From Microcebus murinus (taxonomy: Eukaryota > Chordata > Mammalia > Primates > Cheirogaleidae), in assembly GCF_040939455.1 (NCBI RefSeq), contig NC_134119.1, positions 73,579,638 through 73,643,637 on the forward strand: a DNA stretch of 64,000 nt, read 5' to 3'. Shown piece after piece: positions 10,387 through 24,700 of this stretch (position 1 is the first letter of the stretch; each line of letters starts with the position of its first letter). The translations under genes were made by a program, and so were the position numbers. Below the pieces are notes generated by a model. The model did not search any database. It worked only from the letters and a program-made list of their open reading frames with translations, and had not been told where the DNA came from.

Positions 10387-13300
10387 TGGATCTGGCTGTG
10401 TCCACTCACCCACGGGAGACGGGCAGAGAGGGTGCTGTTTGGATCTTTCTATGTCCACTGACTCACGGCAGACGGGCAGGCAGGGCGCAGTGCGGATCTG
10501 CTGTGTCCAATCACCCATGGCAGACGGGCAGGCAGGGCGCAGTTCGGATCTGGCTGTGTCCACTCACCCACGGCAGACGGGCAGGCAGGGCGCAGTGTGA
10601 ATCTGGCTGTGTACACTCACCCACGGCATACGGGCAGAGAGTATTCTGTGTGCATCTGGCTATGTCCACTGACCCACGGCAGACGGGCAGGCAGGGCTCA
10701 GTGCGGATCTGGCTGTGTCCACTCACCCACGGGAGACTTGCAGGCAAGTTGCAGTGTGGATCTGGCTGTGTCCACTCACCCACGGGAGACGGGAAAAGAC
10801 GGTGCTGTGTGGATCTGGCTATGTCCACTGACCCACGGCAGACGGGTAGGCAGGGCGCAGTACGGATCTGGCTGTGTCCACTCACCCACGGGAGACTTGC
10901 AGGCAAGTTGCAGTGTGGATCTGGCTGTGTCCACTCACCCACGGGAGACGGGAAAAGACGGTGCTGTGTGGATCTGGCTATGTCCACTGACCCACGGCAG
11001 ACGGGCAGGCAGGGCGCAGTACGGATCTGGCTGTGTCCACTCACCCACGGCAGGGGGTCAGGCAGCGCACAGTGCGGATCTGGCTGTGTCCACTCACCCA
11101 CGGGAGACGGTCAGGCAGGGCGCAGAGCGGATCTGGCTGTGTCCACTCACCCACGGGAGAAGGGCAGGCAGGGCGCAGTGTGGATCTGGCTGTGTCCACT
11201 CACCCACGGGAGACGGGCAGAGATGGTGCTGTGTGGATATGGCTATGTCCACTGACCCACGGCAGACGGGCAGGCAGGGCGCAGTGCAGATCTGGCTGTG
11301 TCCACTCACCCACGGCAGACTGTCAGGCAGGGCGCAGTGCGGACCTGGCTGTGTCAACTCACACACGGGGGATGGGCAGGCAGGGCGCAGTGCGGATCTG
11401 GCTGTGTCCACTCACCCACGGGAGACGGGCAGGCAGGGCGCAATGTGGATCTGGCTGTGTCTACTCACACACGGGGGATGGGCAGGCAGGGCGCAGTGTG
11501 GATCTGGCTGTGTCCACTCACCCACGGGAGACGGGCAGGCAGGGCGCAGTGCGGATCTGGCTGTGTCCACTCACCCACGGCAGACGGGCATGCAGGGCGC
11601 AGTGCGAATCTGGCTGTGTCCACTCACCCACGGCAGACGGGCAGGCCGGGCGCAATGCGGATCTGGCTGTGTCCACTCACCCACGGGCGACGGGCAGAGA
11701 CGGTGCTGTGTGGATCTGGCTATGTCCACTGACCCACGGCACACGGGCAGGCAGGGCGCTGTGCGGATTTGGCTGTTTCCACTCACCTACGGCAGGCGGT
11801 CAGGCAGGGCGCAGGGCGGATCTGGCTGTGTCCACTCACCCACGGGAGATGGGCAGGCAGGGCGCAGTGCGGATCTAGCTGTGTCCACTCACCCAAGTCA
11901 GACAGGCAGGCAGGGCGCAGTGCGGATCTGGCTGTGTCCACTCACCCACGAAAGACGGGCAGGCAAGGCGCAGTGCGGATCTGGCTGTGTCCACTCACCC
12001 ACGGCAGACGGGCAGAGAGGGTGCTGTGTGGATCTGGCTATGTCCACTCACCCACGGCTGATGGGCAGGCAAGGCACAGTGTGGATCTGGCTGTGTCCAC
12101 TCACCCACGGGAGACGGGCAAAGAGGGTGCTGTGTGGATCTGGCTATGTCCACGGACTGACGGCAGACGGGCAGGCAGGGCGCAGTGCGGATCTGGCTGT
12201 GTCCACTCACCCACGGCAGACGGGCAGGCAGGGCGCAGTGCGCATCTGGCTGTGTCCACTCACCCACGGCAGACGATCAGGCATTGCGCAGTGCAGATCT
12301 GACTGTGTCCACTCACCCACGGGAGACGGGCATGCAGGGCGCAGTGCGTATCTGGCTGTGTCTACTCACCCACGGGAGATGGGCAGGCAGGGTGTAGTGC
12401 GGATCTGGCTGTGTCCACACACCCACGGCAGATGGTCAGGCAGGGCGCAGTGCGTATCTGGCTGTGTCCACTCTCCCACGGGAGACGGGTAGGCAATGCG
12501 CAGTGTGGATCTGGCTGTGTCCACTACCCAGGGGAGACGGGTAGAGAGGGTGATGTGTGGATCTGGCCATGTCCACTGACCCACGGCAGACGGGCACTCA
12601 GGGCGCAGTGCGGATCTGGCTGTGTCCACTCTTCCACGGGAGAGGGGCATGCAGGGCGCAGTGCGGATCTGGCTGTGTCCACTCACCCACGGGAGACGGG
12701 CAGGCAGGGCGCAGTGCGGATCTGGCTATGTCCACTCACCCAGGGGAGACGGGTAGGCAAGGCGCAGTGTGGATCTGGCTGTGTCCACTCACCCACGGGA
12801 GACGGGCAGAGATGGTGCTGTGTGGATATGGCTATGTCCACTGACCCACGGCAGACGGGCAGGCAGGGCGCAGTGCGGATCTGGCTGTGTCCACTCACCC
12901 ACGGCAGACTGTCAGGCAGGGCGCAGTGCGGATCTGGCTGTGTCAACTCACACACGGGGGATGGGCAGGCAGGGCGCAGTGCGGATCTGGCTGTGTCCAC
13001 TCACCCATGGGAGACGGGCAGGCAGGGCGCAATGTGGATCTGGCTGTGTCCACTCACACACGGGGGATGGGCAGGCAGGGCGCAGTGTGGATCTGGCTGT
13101 GTCCACTCACCCACGGGAGACGGGCAGGCAGGGCGCAGTGCGGATCTGGCTGTGTCCACTCACCCACGGCAGACGGGCATGCAGGGCGCAGTGCGAATCT
13201 GGCTGTGTCCACTCACCCACGGCAGACGGGCAGGCCGGGCGCAATGCGGATCTGGCTGTGTCCACTCACCCACGGGAGGCGAGCAGGCAAGGCGCAGTGA

Positions 13301-16300
13301 GGATCTGGCTGTGTCCACTCACCCACGGGAGACTGGCAGAGAGTGTGCTGTGTGGATCTGGCTATGTCCACTGACCCACGGCAGACTTGCAGGCAGGGCG
13401 CAGTGCGGATCTGGCTGTGTCCACTCACCCACGGGCGACGGGCAGAGACGGTGCTGTGTGGATCTGGCTATGTCAACTGTCCCACGGAACACGGGCAGGC
13501 AGGGCGCTGTACGGATCTGGCTGTTACCACTCACCTACGGCAGGCGGTCAGGCAGGGCGCAGGGTGGATCTGGCTGTGTCCACTCACCCACGGGAGATGG
13601 GCAGGCAGGGCACAGTGCGGATCTGGTTGTGTCCACTCACCCACGGCAGACGGGTAGGCAGGGCACCGTGCGGATCTGGCTGTGTCCACTCACCCAAGGC
13701 AGACGGGCAGGCATGGCGCAGTGCGGATCTGGCTGTGTCCACTCACCCACGGGAGACGGGCAGGTAAGGCGCAGTGCGGATCTGGCTGAGTCCACTCACC
13801 CACGGGCGACGGGCAGAGACGGTGCTGTGTGGATCTGGCTATGTCCACTGACCCACGGCACACGGGCAGGCAGGGCGCTGTACGGATCTGGCTGTTTCCA
13901 CTCACCTACGGCAGGCGGTCAGGCAGGGCGCAGGGCGGATCTGGCTGTGTCCACTCACCCACGGGAGATGGGCAGGCAGGGCGCAGTGCGGATCTGGCTG
14001 TGTCCACTCACCCAAGTCAGACGGGCAGGCAGGGCGCAGTGCGGATCTGGCTGTGTCCACTCACCCACGAAAGACGGGCAGGCAAGGCGCAGTGCGGATC
14101 TGGCTGTGTCCACTCACCCACGGCAGACGGGCAGAGAGGGTGCTGTGTGGATCTGGCTATGTCCACTCACCCACGGCAGACGGGCAGGCAAGTCGCAGTG
14201 TGGATCTGGCTGTGTCCACTCACCCACGGGAGACGGGCAAAGAGGGTGCTGTGTGGATCTGGCTGTGTCCACGGACCGACGGCAGACGGGCAGGCAGGGC
14301 GCAGTGCGGATCTGGCTGTGTCCACTCACCCACGGCAGGCGGGCAGGCAGGGCGCAGTGCGGATCTGGCTGTGTCCACTCACCCACGGGAAACGGGCAGG
14401 CAAGGCGCAGTGTGGATATGGCTGTGTCCACTCACCCACGGGAGACGGGCAGAGAGGGCGCTGTATGTATCTGGCTATGTCCACTGACTCACGGCAGACG
14501 GGCAGGCTGGGCGCAGTGCGGATCTGGCTGTGTCCAATCACCCACGGCAGACGGGCAGGCAGGGCGCAGTGCGGATCTGGCTGTGTCCACTCACCCACGG
14601 CAGACGGTCAGGCAGGGCGCAGTGCGGATCTGGCTGTGTCCACTCACCCACAGGAGACGGGCAGGCAGGGCGCAGTGCAGATATGGCTGTGTCCACTCAC
14701 CCACGGGGGATGGGCAGGCAGGGTGCAGTGCGGATCTGGCTGTGTCCACTCACCCACGGCAGACGGGCAGGCAGGGCGCAGTGCGGATCTGGCTGTGTCC
14801 ACTCACCCACGGGAGACGGGCACAGAGGGTGCTGTGTGGATCTGGCTGTGTCCTTTGACCCACGGCAGACGGGCCGGCAAGGCGCAGTACGGATCTGGCT
14901 GTGTCCACTCACCCACGGCAGACGGTCAGGCAGGGCGCAGTGGGGATCTGGCTGGGTCCACTCACCCACGGAAGACGGGCAGGCAAGGCGCAGTGCGGAT
15001 CTTCCTGTGTCTACTCACCCACGGGAGACGGGCAGGCAGGGCGCAGTGCGGATCTGGCTGTGTCAACTCACCCACGGGGGATGGGCAGCCAGGCCTCAGT
15101 GCGGATCTGGCTGTGTCAACTCACCCACGGGAGGCGGTCAGGCAAGGCGCAGTGTGGATCTGGCTGTGTCCACTCACCCACGGGAGACGGGCAGAGAGTG
15201 TGCTGTTGGATCTGGCTATGTCCACTGTCCCACGGGAGACAGGCAGGCAGGGCGCAGTGCGGATCTGGCTGTGTCCACTCACCCACGGCAGACTGACATG
15301 CAGGGTGCAGTGCGAATCTGGCTGTGTCCACTCACCCACGGGAGGCGAGCAGGCAAGGCGCAGTGTGGATCTGGCTGTGTCCAATCACCCACGGCAGACG
15401 GGCCGGCAGGGCGCAGTGCGGATCTGGCTGTGACCACTCACCCATGGGAGACGGGCAGGCAAGGCACAGTGTGGATCTGGCTGTGTCCACTCACCCACGG
15501 GAGACGGGCAGGCAGGGCACAGTGCGGATCTGGCTGTGTCAACTCACCCACGGGGGATGGGCAGCCAGGGCTCAGTGCGGATCTGGCTGTGTCAACTCAC
15601 GCACGGGGGATGGGCAGGAAGGGCGCAGTGCGGATCTGGCTGTGTCCACTCACCCACGGGAGACGGGCAGGCAGGGCGCAATGTGGATCTGGCTGTGTCC
15701 ACTCACACACGGGGGATGGGCAGGCAGGGCGCCGTGTGGATCTGGCTGTGTCCACTCACCCACGGGAGACGGGCAGAGAGGGTGCTGTGTGGATCTGGCT
15801 GTGTCCTTTGACCCACGGCATACGGGCAGGCAAGGCGCAGTACGGATCTGGCTGTGTCCACTCACCCACGGCAGACGGTCAGGCAGGGCGCAGTGGGGAT
15901 CTGGCTGTGTCCACTCACCCACGGAAGACGGGCAGGCAAGGCGCAGTGCGGATCTTCCTGTGTCTACTCACCCACGGGAGACGGGCAGGCAGGGCGCAGT
16001 ACGGATCTGGCTGTGTCCACTCACCCACGGCAAGGGGTCAGGCAGGGCACAGTGTGGTCCTAGCTGTGTCCACTCACCCACAGGAGACGGGCAGGCAGGG
16101 CGCAGTGCAGATATGGCTGTGTCCACTCAACCACGGGAGACGGGCAGGCAGGGCGCAGTGTGGATCTGGCTGAGTCCACTCACCCACGGGGGATGGGCAG
16201 GCAGGGTGCAGTGCGGATCTGGCTGTGTCCACTCACCCACGGCAGACGGGCAGGCAGGGCGCAGTGCGGATCTGGCTGTGTCCACTCACCCACGGGAGAC

Positions 16301-18754
16301 GGGCAGAGAGGGTGCTGTGTGGATCTGGCTGTGTCTTTGACCCACGGCAGACGGGCAGGCAAGGCGCAGTACGGATCTGGCTGTGTCCACTCACCCACGG
16401 CAGACGGTCAGGCATGGCGCAGTGGGGATCTGGCTGGGTCCACTCACCCACGGAAGACGGGCAGGCAATGCGCAGTGCGGATCTTCCTGTGTCTACTCAC
16501 CCACGGGAGACGGGCAGGCAGGGCGCAGTGCGGATCTGGCTGTGTCAACTCACCCACGGGGGATGGGCAGCCAGGGCTCAGTGCGGATGTGGCTGTGTCA
16601 ACTCACCCACGGGAGGTGGTCAGGCAAGGCGCAGTGTGGATCTGGCTGTGTCCACTCACCCACGGGAGACGGGCAGAGAGTGTGCTGTTGGATCTGGCTA
16701 TGTCCACTGTCCCACGGGAGACAGGCAGGCAGGGCGCAGTGCGGATCTGGCTGTGTCCACTTACCCACGGCAGACTGACATGCAGGGTGCAGTGCGAATC
16801 TGGCTGTGTCCACTCACCCACGGGAGGCGAGCAGGCAAGGCGCAGTGTGGATCTGGCTGTGTCCATTCACCCACGGGAGACGGGCAGAGAGGGTGCTGTG
16901 TGCATCTGGCTATGTCCACTGACCCACGGCAGACTGGCAGGCAGGGCCCAGTGCGGATCTGGCTGTGTCCACTCACCCACGGCAGACGGTAAGGCAGGGT
17001 GCAGTGCGGATCTGGCTGTGTCCACTCACCCACGGGGGACGGGTAGGCAGGGCGCAGTGCGGATCTGGCTGTGTCCACTCACCCACGGGAGACGGGCAGG
17101 CAGGGCGCAGTGCGGATCTGGCTGTGTCCACTCACCCACGGGAGACGGGCATGCAAGGCGCAGTGTGGATCTGGCTGTGTCCACTCACCCACGGGAGACG
17201 GGCAGAGAGGGCGCTGTATGTATCTGGCTATGTCCACTGACTCACGGCAGACGGGCAGGCTGGGCGCAGTGCGGATCTGGCTGTGTCCAATCACCCACGG
17301 CAGACGGGCAGGCAGGGCGCAGTGCGGATCTGGCTGTGTCCACTCACCCACGGGAGACGGGCAGGCAGGACGCAGTACGGATCTCGCTGTGTCCACTAAC
17401 CCACGGGAGACGGGCAGGCAGGGCGCAGTGTGGATCTGGCTGTGTCCACTCACCCACGGGAGACGTGCAGGCAGGGCGCAGTGCGGATCTGGCTGTGTCC
17501 ACTCACCCACGGCAGACGGGCAGGCAGGGAGCAGTGCGGATCTGGCTGTGTCCACTCACCCACGGCAGACGGGCAGGCAGGGCGCAGTGCGGATCTGGCT
17601 GTGTCCACTCACCCACGGGAGACGGGCAGGCAAGGCGCAGTGCGGATCTGGCTGTGTCCACTCACCCACGGGAGACGGGCTGGCAGGGCGCAGTGCGGAT
17701 CTGGCTGTGTACACTCACCCACGGGAGACGGGCAGGCAGGACGCAGTGCGGATCTCGCTGTGTCCACTAACCCACGGGAGACGGGCAGGCAGGGCGCAGT
17801 GAGGATCTGGCTGTGTCCACTCACCCACGGGAGACGGTCAGGCAGGGCGCAGTGCGGATCTGGCTGTGTCCACTCACCCACGGGAGACGGGCAGGCAGGG
17901 CGCAGTGTGGATCTGGCTGAGTCCACTCACCCACGGGGGATGGGCAGGCAGGGTGCAGTGCGGATCTGGCTGTGTCCACTCACCCACGGCAGACGGGCAG
18001 GCAGGGCGCAGTGCGGATCTGGCTGTGTCCACTCACCCATGGGAGACGGGCAGGCAGGGCGCAGTGCGGATCTGGCTGTGTCCACTAACCCAGGGGAGAC
18101 GGGCAGGCAAGGTGCAATGCAGATCTGGCTGTGTCCACTCACCCACGGGAGACGGGCAGAGAGGATGCTGTGTGGATCTGGCTATGTCCACTGACCCATG
18201 GCAGACGGGCAGGCAGGGCGCAGTGCGGATCTGGCTGTGTCCACTCACCCTCGGCAGACGGGCAGGCAGGGCGCAGTGCGGATCTGGCTGTGTCCACTCA
18301 CCCACGGGAGACGGGCAGAGAGGGTGCTGTGTGGATCTGGCTGTGTCCTTTGACCCACGGCAGACGGGCCGGCAAGGCGCAGTACGGATCTAGCTGTGTC
18401 CACTCACCCACGGCAGACGGTCAGGCAGGGCGCAGTGGGGATCTGGCTGGGTCCACTCACCCACGGAAGACGGGCAGGCAATGCGCAGTGCGGATCTTCC
18501 TGTGTCTACTCACCCACGGGAGACGGGCAGGCAGGGCGCAGTGCGGATCTGGCTGTGTCAACTCACCCACGGGGGATGGGCAGCCAGGCCTCAGTGCGGA
18601 TCTGGCTGTGTCAACTCACCCACGGGAGGTGGTCAGGCAAGGCGCAGTGTGGATCTGGCTGTGTCCACTCACCCACGGGAGACGGGCAGAGAGTGTGCTG
18701 TTGGATCTGGCTATGTCCACTGTCCCACGGGAGACAGGCAGGCAGGGCGCAGTG
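10387..18754. repeat. 8.2-9.2 kb higher-order block, copy 1 in U1
   Basis: It aligns with 18755-26568. The shift is 8,368 at first, 8,209 after the extra trimer, 8,421 near 15,540 and 9,163-9,164 from about 15,770 to 17,404. The steps are 159, 212 and 742 bp, that is 3, 4 and 14 units. One unit at 16321-16345 lost a base in the TCCTTTGACCC variant. The last part, 17405-18754, has no partner in U1; its partner is 51940-53289. Confidence 0.8.
10733..11050. repeat. Duplicated 159-bp trimer, second site in U1
   Basis: Same tandem pair of three-unit segments as at 7132-7449, in the downstream 4.6-kb block. Compared with the related stretch near 19101, one trimer is extra, which accounts for the change of shift from 8,368 to 8,209 between these two regions. 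Confidence 0.85.
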
Positions 18755-21700
18755 CGGATCTGGCTGTGTCCACTCACCCACGGGAGACGGGCAGAGAGGG
18801 TACTGTTTGGATCTTTCTATGTCCACTGACTCACGGCAGACGGGCAGGCAGGGCGCAGTGCGGATCTGCTGTGTCCAATCACCAATGGCAGACGGGCAGG
18901 CAGGGCGCAGTTCGGATCTGGCTGTGTCCACTCACCCACGGCAGACGGGCAGGCAGGGCGCAGTGTGAATCTGGCTGTGTACACTCACCCACGGCATACG
19001 GGCAGAGAGTATTCTGTGTGCATCTGGCTATGTCCACTGACCCACGGCAGACGGGCAGGCAGGGCGCAGTGCGGATCTGGCTGTGTCCACTCACCCACGG
19101 GAGACTTGCAGGCAAGTTGCAGTGTGGATCTGGCTGTGTCCACTCACCCACGGGAGACGGGAAAAGACGGTGCTGTGTGGATCTGGCTATGTCCACTGAC
19201 CCACGGCAGACGGGCAGGCAGGGCGCAGTACGGATCTGGCTGTGTCCACTCACCCACGGCAGGGGGTCAGGCAGCGCACAGTGCGGATCTGGCTGTGTCC
19301 ACTCACCCACGGGAGATGGTCAGGCAGGGCGCAGTGCGGATCTGGCTGTGTCCACTCACCCACGGGAGAAGGGCAGGCAAGGCGCAGTGTGGATCTGGCT
19401 GTGTCCACTCACCCACGGGAGACCTGCAGAGATGGTGCTGTGTGGATATGGCTATGTCCACTGACCCACGGCAGACGGGCAGGCAGGGCGCAGTGCAGAT
19501 CTGGCTGTGTCCACTCACCCACGGCAGACTGTCAGGCAGGGCGCAGTGCGGATCTGGCTGTGTCAACTCACACACGGGGGATGGGCAGGCAGGGCGCAGT
19601 GCGGATCTGGCTGTGTCCACTCACCCACGGGAGACGGGCAGGCAGGGCGCAATGTGGATCTGGCTGTGTCTACTCACACACGGGGGATGGGCAGGCAGGG
19701 CGCAGTGTGGATCTGGCTGTGTCCACTCACCCACGGGAGACGGGCAGGCAGGGCGCAGTGCGGATCTGGCTGTGTCCACTCACCCACGGCAGACGGGCAT
19801 GCAGGGCGCAGTGCGAATCTGGCTGTGTCCACTCACCCACGGCAGACGGGCAGGCCGGGCGCAATGCGGATCTGGCTGTGTCCACTCACCCACGGGCGAC
19901 GGGCAGAGACGGTGCTGTGTGGATCTGGCTATGTCCACTGACCCACGGCACACGGGCAGGCAGGGCGCTGTGCGGATTTGGCTGTTTCCACTCACCTACG
20001 GCAGGCGGTCAGGCAGGGCGCAGGGCGGATCTGGCTGTGTCCACTCACCCACGGGAGATGGGCAGGCAGGGCGCAGTGCGGATCTGGCTGTGTCCACTCA
20101 CCCAAGTCAGACAGGCAGGCAGGGCGCAGTGCGGATCTGGCTGTGTCCACTCACCCACGAAAGACGGGCAGGCAAGGCGCAGTGCGGATCTGGCTGTGTC
20201 CACTCACCCACGGCAGACGGGCAGAGAGGGTGCTGTGTGGATCTGGCTATGTCCACTCACCCACGGCTGATGGGCAGGCAAGGCACAGTGTGGATCTGGC
20301 TGTGTCCACTCACCCACGGGAGACGGGCAAAGAGGGTGCTGTGTGGATCTGGCTATGTCCACGGACTGACGGCAGACGGGCAGGCAGGGCGCAGTGCGGA
20401 TCTGGCTGTGTCCACTCACCCACGGCAGACGGGCAGGCAGGGCGCAGTGCGCATCTGGCTGTGTCCACTCACCCACGGCAGACGATCAGGCATTGCGCAG
20501 TGCAGATCTGACTGTGTCCACTCACCCACGGGAGACGGGCATGCAGGGCGCAGTGCGTATCTGGCTGTGTCTACTCACCCACGGGAGATGGGCAGGCAGG
20601 GTGTAGTGCGGATCTGGCTGTGTCCACACACCCACGGCAGATGGTCAGGCAGGGCGCAGTGCGTATCTGGCTGTGTCCACTCTCCCACGGGAGACGGGTA
20701 GGCAATGCGCAGTGTGGATCTGGCTGTGTCCACTACCCAGGGGAGACGGGTAGAGAGGGTGATGTGTGGATCTGGCCATGTCCACTGACCCACGGCAGAC
20801 GGGCACTCAGGGCGCAGTGCGGATCTGGCTGTGTCCACTCTTCCACGGGAGAGGGGCATGCAGGGCGCAGTGCGGATCTGGCTGTGTCCACTCACCCACG
20901 GGAGACGGGCAGGCAGGGCGCAGTGCGGATCTGGCTATGTCCACTCACCCAGGGGAGACGGGTAGGCAAGGCGCAGTGTGGATCTGGCTGTGTCCACTCA
21001 CCCACGGGAGACGGGCAGAGATGGTGCTGTGTGGATATGGCTATGTCCACTGACCCACGGCAGACGGGCAGGCAGGGCGCAGTGCGGATCTGGCTGTGTC
21101 CACTCACCCACGGCAGACTGTCAGGCAGGGCGCAGTGCGGATCTGGCTGTGTCAACTCACACACGGGGGATGGGCAGGCAGGGCGCAGTGCGGATCTGGC
21201 TGTGTCCACTCACCCATGGGAGACGGGCAGGCAGGGCGCAATGTGGATCTGGCTGTGTCCAGTCACACACAGGGGATGGGCAGGCAGGGCGCAGTGTGGA
21301 TCTGGCTGTGTCCACTCACCCACGGGAGACGGGCAGGCAGGGCGCAGTGCGGATCTGGCTGTGTCCACTCACCCACGGCAGACGGGCATGCAGGGCGCAG
21401 TGCGAATCTGGCTGTGTCCACTCACCCACGGCAGACGGGCGGGCCGGGCGCAATGCGGATATGGCTGTGTCCACTCACCCACGGGAGGCGAGCAGGCAAG
21501 GCGCAGTGAGGATCTGGCTGTGTCCACTCACCCACGGGAGACTGGCAGAGAGTGTGCTGTGTGGATCTGGCTATGTCCACTGACCCACGGCAGACTTGCA
21601 GGCAGGGCGCAGTGCGGATCTGGCTGTGTCCACTCACCCACGGGCGACGGGCAGAGACGGTGCTGTGTGGATCTGGCTATGTCAACTGTCCCACGGAACA

Positions 21701-24700
21701 CGGGCAGGCAGAGCGCTGTACGGATCTGGCTGTTACCACTCACCTACGGCAGGCGGTCAGGCAGGGCGCAGGGTGGATCTGGCTGTGTCCACTCACCCAC
21801 GGGAGATGGGCAGGCAGGGCACAGTGCGGATCTGGTTGTGTCCACTCACCCACGGCAGACGGGTAGGCAGGGCACCGTGCGGATCTGGCTGTGTCCACTC
21901 ACCCAAGGCAGACGGGCAGGCATGGCGCAGTGCGGATCTGGCTGTGTCCACTCACCCACGGGAGACGGGCAGGCAAGGCGCAGTGCGGATCTGGCTGAGT
22001 CCACTCACCCACGGGCGACGGGCAGAGACGGTGCTGTGTGGATCTGGCTATGTCCACTGACCCACGGCACACGGGCAGGCAGGGCGCTGTACGGATCTGG
22101 CTGTTTCCACTCACCTACGGCAGGCGGTCAGGCAGGGCGCAGGGCGGATCTGGCTGTGTCCACTCACCCACGGGAGATCGGCAGGCAGGGCGCAGTGCGG
22201 ATCTGGCTGTGTCCACTCACCCAAGTCAGACGGGCAGGCAGGGCGCAGTGCGGATCTGGCTGTGTCCACTCACCCACGAAAGACGGGCAGGCAAGGCGCA
22301 GTGCGGATCTGGCTGTGTCCACTCACCCACGGCAGACGGGCAGAGAGGGTGCTGTGTGGATCTGGCTATGTCCACTCACCCACGGCAGACGGGCAGGCAA
22401 GGCGCAGTGTGGATCTGGCTGTGTCCACTCACCCACGGGAGACGGGCAAAGAGGGTGCTGTGTGGATCTGGCTGTGTCCACGGACCGACGGCAGACGGGC
22501 AGGCAGGGCGCAGTGCGGATCTGGCTGTGTCCACTCACCCACGGCAGACGGGCAGGCAGGGCGCAGTGCGGATCTGGCTGTGTCCACTCACCCACGGGAA
22601 ACGGGCAGGCAAGGCGCAGTGTGGATCTGGCTGTGTCCACTCACCCACGGGAGACGGGCAGAGAGGGCGCTGTATGTATCTGGCTATGTCCACTGACTCA
22701 CGGCAGACGGGCAGGCTGGGCGCAGTGCGGATCTGGCTGTGTCCAATCACCCACGGCAGACGGGCAGGCAGGGCGCAGTGCGGATCTGGCTGTGTCCACT
22801 CACCCACGGCAGACGGTCAGGCAGGGCGCAGTGCGGATCTGGCTGTGTCCACTCACCCACAGGAGACGGGCAGGCAGGGCGCAGTGCAGATATGGCTGTG
22901 TCCACTCACCCACGGGGGATGGGCAGGCAGGGTGCAGTGCGGATCTGGCTGTGTCCACTCACCCACGGCAGACGGGCAGGCAGGGCGCAGTGCGGATCTG
23001 GCTGTGTCCACTCACCCACGGGAGACGGGCACAGAGGGTGCTGTGTGGATCTGGCTGTGTCCTTTGACCCACGGCAGACGGGCCGGCAAGGCGCAGTACG
23101 GATCTGGCTGTGTCCACTCACCCACGGCAGACGGTCAGGCAGGGCGCAGTGGGGATCTGGCTGGGTCCACTCACCCACGGAAGACGGGCAGGCAATGCGC
23201 AGTGCGGATCTTCCTGTGTCTACTCACCCACGGGAGACGGGCAGGCAGGGCGCAGTGTGGATCTGGCTGTGTCAACTCACCCACGGGGGATGGGCAGCCA
23301 GGCCTCAGTGCGGATCTGGCTGTGTCAACTCACCCATGGGAGGTGGTCAGGCAAGGCGCAGTGTGGATCTGGCTTTGTCCACTCACCCACGGGAGACGGG
23401 CAGAGAGTGTGCTGTTGGATCTGGCTATGTCCACTGTCCCACGGGAGACAGGCAGGCAGGGCGCAGTGCGGATCTGGCTGTGTCCACTCACCCACGGCAG
23501 ACTGACATGCAGGGTGCAGTGCGAATCTGGCTGTGTCCACTCAACCACGGGAGGCGAGCAGGCAAGGCGCAGTGTGGATCTGGCTGTGTCCAATCACCCA
23601 CGGCAGACGGGCCGGCAGGGCGCAGTGCGGATCTGGCTGTGACCACTCACCCATGGGAGACGGGCAGGCAAGGCACAGTGTGGATCTGGCTGTGTCCACT
23701 CACCCACGGGAGACGGGCAGAGAGGGTGCTGTGTGGATCTGGCTGTGTCCTTTGACCCACGGCAGACGGGCAGGCAAGGCGCAGTACGGATCTGGCTGTG
23801 TCCACTCACGCACGGCAGACGGTCAGGCAGGGCGCAGTGGGGATCTGGCTGGGTCCACTCACCCACGGAAGACGGGCAGGCAAGGCGCAGTGCGGATCTT
23901 CCTGTGTCTACTCACCCACGGGAGACGGGCAGGCAGGGCACAGTGCGGATCTGGCTGTGTCAACTCACCCACGGGGGATGGGCAGCCAGGGCTCAGTGCG
24001 GATCTGGCTGTGTCAACTCACGCACGGGGGATGGGCAGGAAGGGCGCAGTGCGGATCTGGCTGTGTCCACTCACCCACGGGAGACGGGCAGGCAGGGCGC
24101 AATGTGGATCTGGCTGTGTCCACTCACACACGGGGGATGGGCAGGCAGGGCGCAGTGTGGATCTGGCTGTGTCCACTCACCCACGGGAGACGGGCAGGCA
24201 GGGCGCAGTGCGGATCTGGCTGTGTCAACTCACCCACGGCAGACGGGCAGGCAGGGCGCAGTGCGGATCTGGCTGTGTCCACTCACCCACGGCAGACGGG
24301 CAGGCAGGGCGCAGTGCGGATCTGGCTGTGTCCACTCACCCACGGGAGGCGGTCAGGCAAGGCGCAGTGTGGATCTAGCTGTGTCCACTCACCCACAGGA
24401 GACGGGCAGGCAGGGCGCAGTGCAGATCTGGCTGTGTCCACTCACCCACGGGAGATGGGCAGGCAGGGAGAAGTGTGGATCTGGCTGAGTCCACTCACCC
24501 ACGGGGGAAGGGCAGGCAGGGTGCAGTGCGAATCTGGCTGTGTCCACTCACCCACGGCAGACGGGCAGGCAGGGCGCAGTGTGGATCTGGCTGTGTCCAC
24601 TCACCCATGGGAGACGGGCAGGCAGGGCGCAGTGTGGATCTGGCTGTGTCCAATAACCCAGGGGAGACGGGCAGGCAAGGTGCAATGCAGATCTGGCTGT

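Larger units (their letters stand above)
9478..12940. repeat. 4.6-kb higher-order block, copy 2 in U1, internally deleted
   Basis: Partner of 4870-9477. The match is broken at 10108/10109, where 19 units are missing compared with copy 1 and with the U2 counterpart. The similarity fades near 12,940 (matching about 9,340), where the sequence switches to material related to the left flank (shift 10,857). Confidence 0.75.
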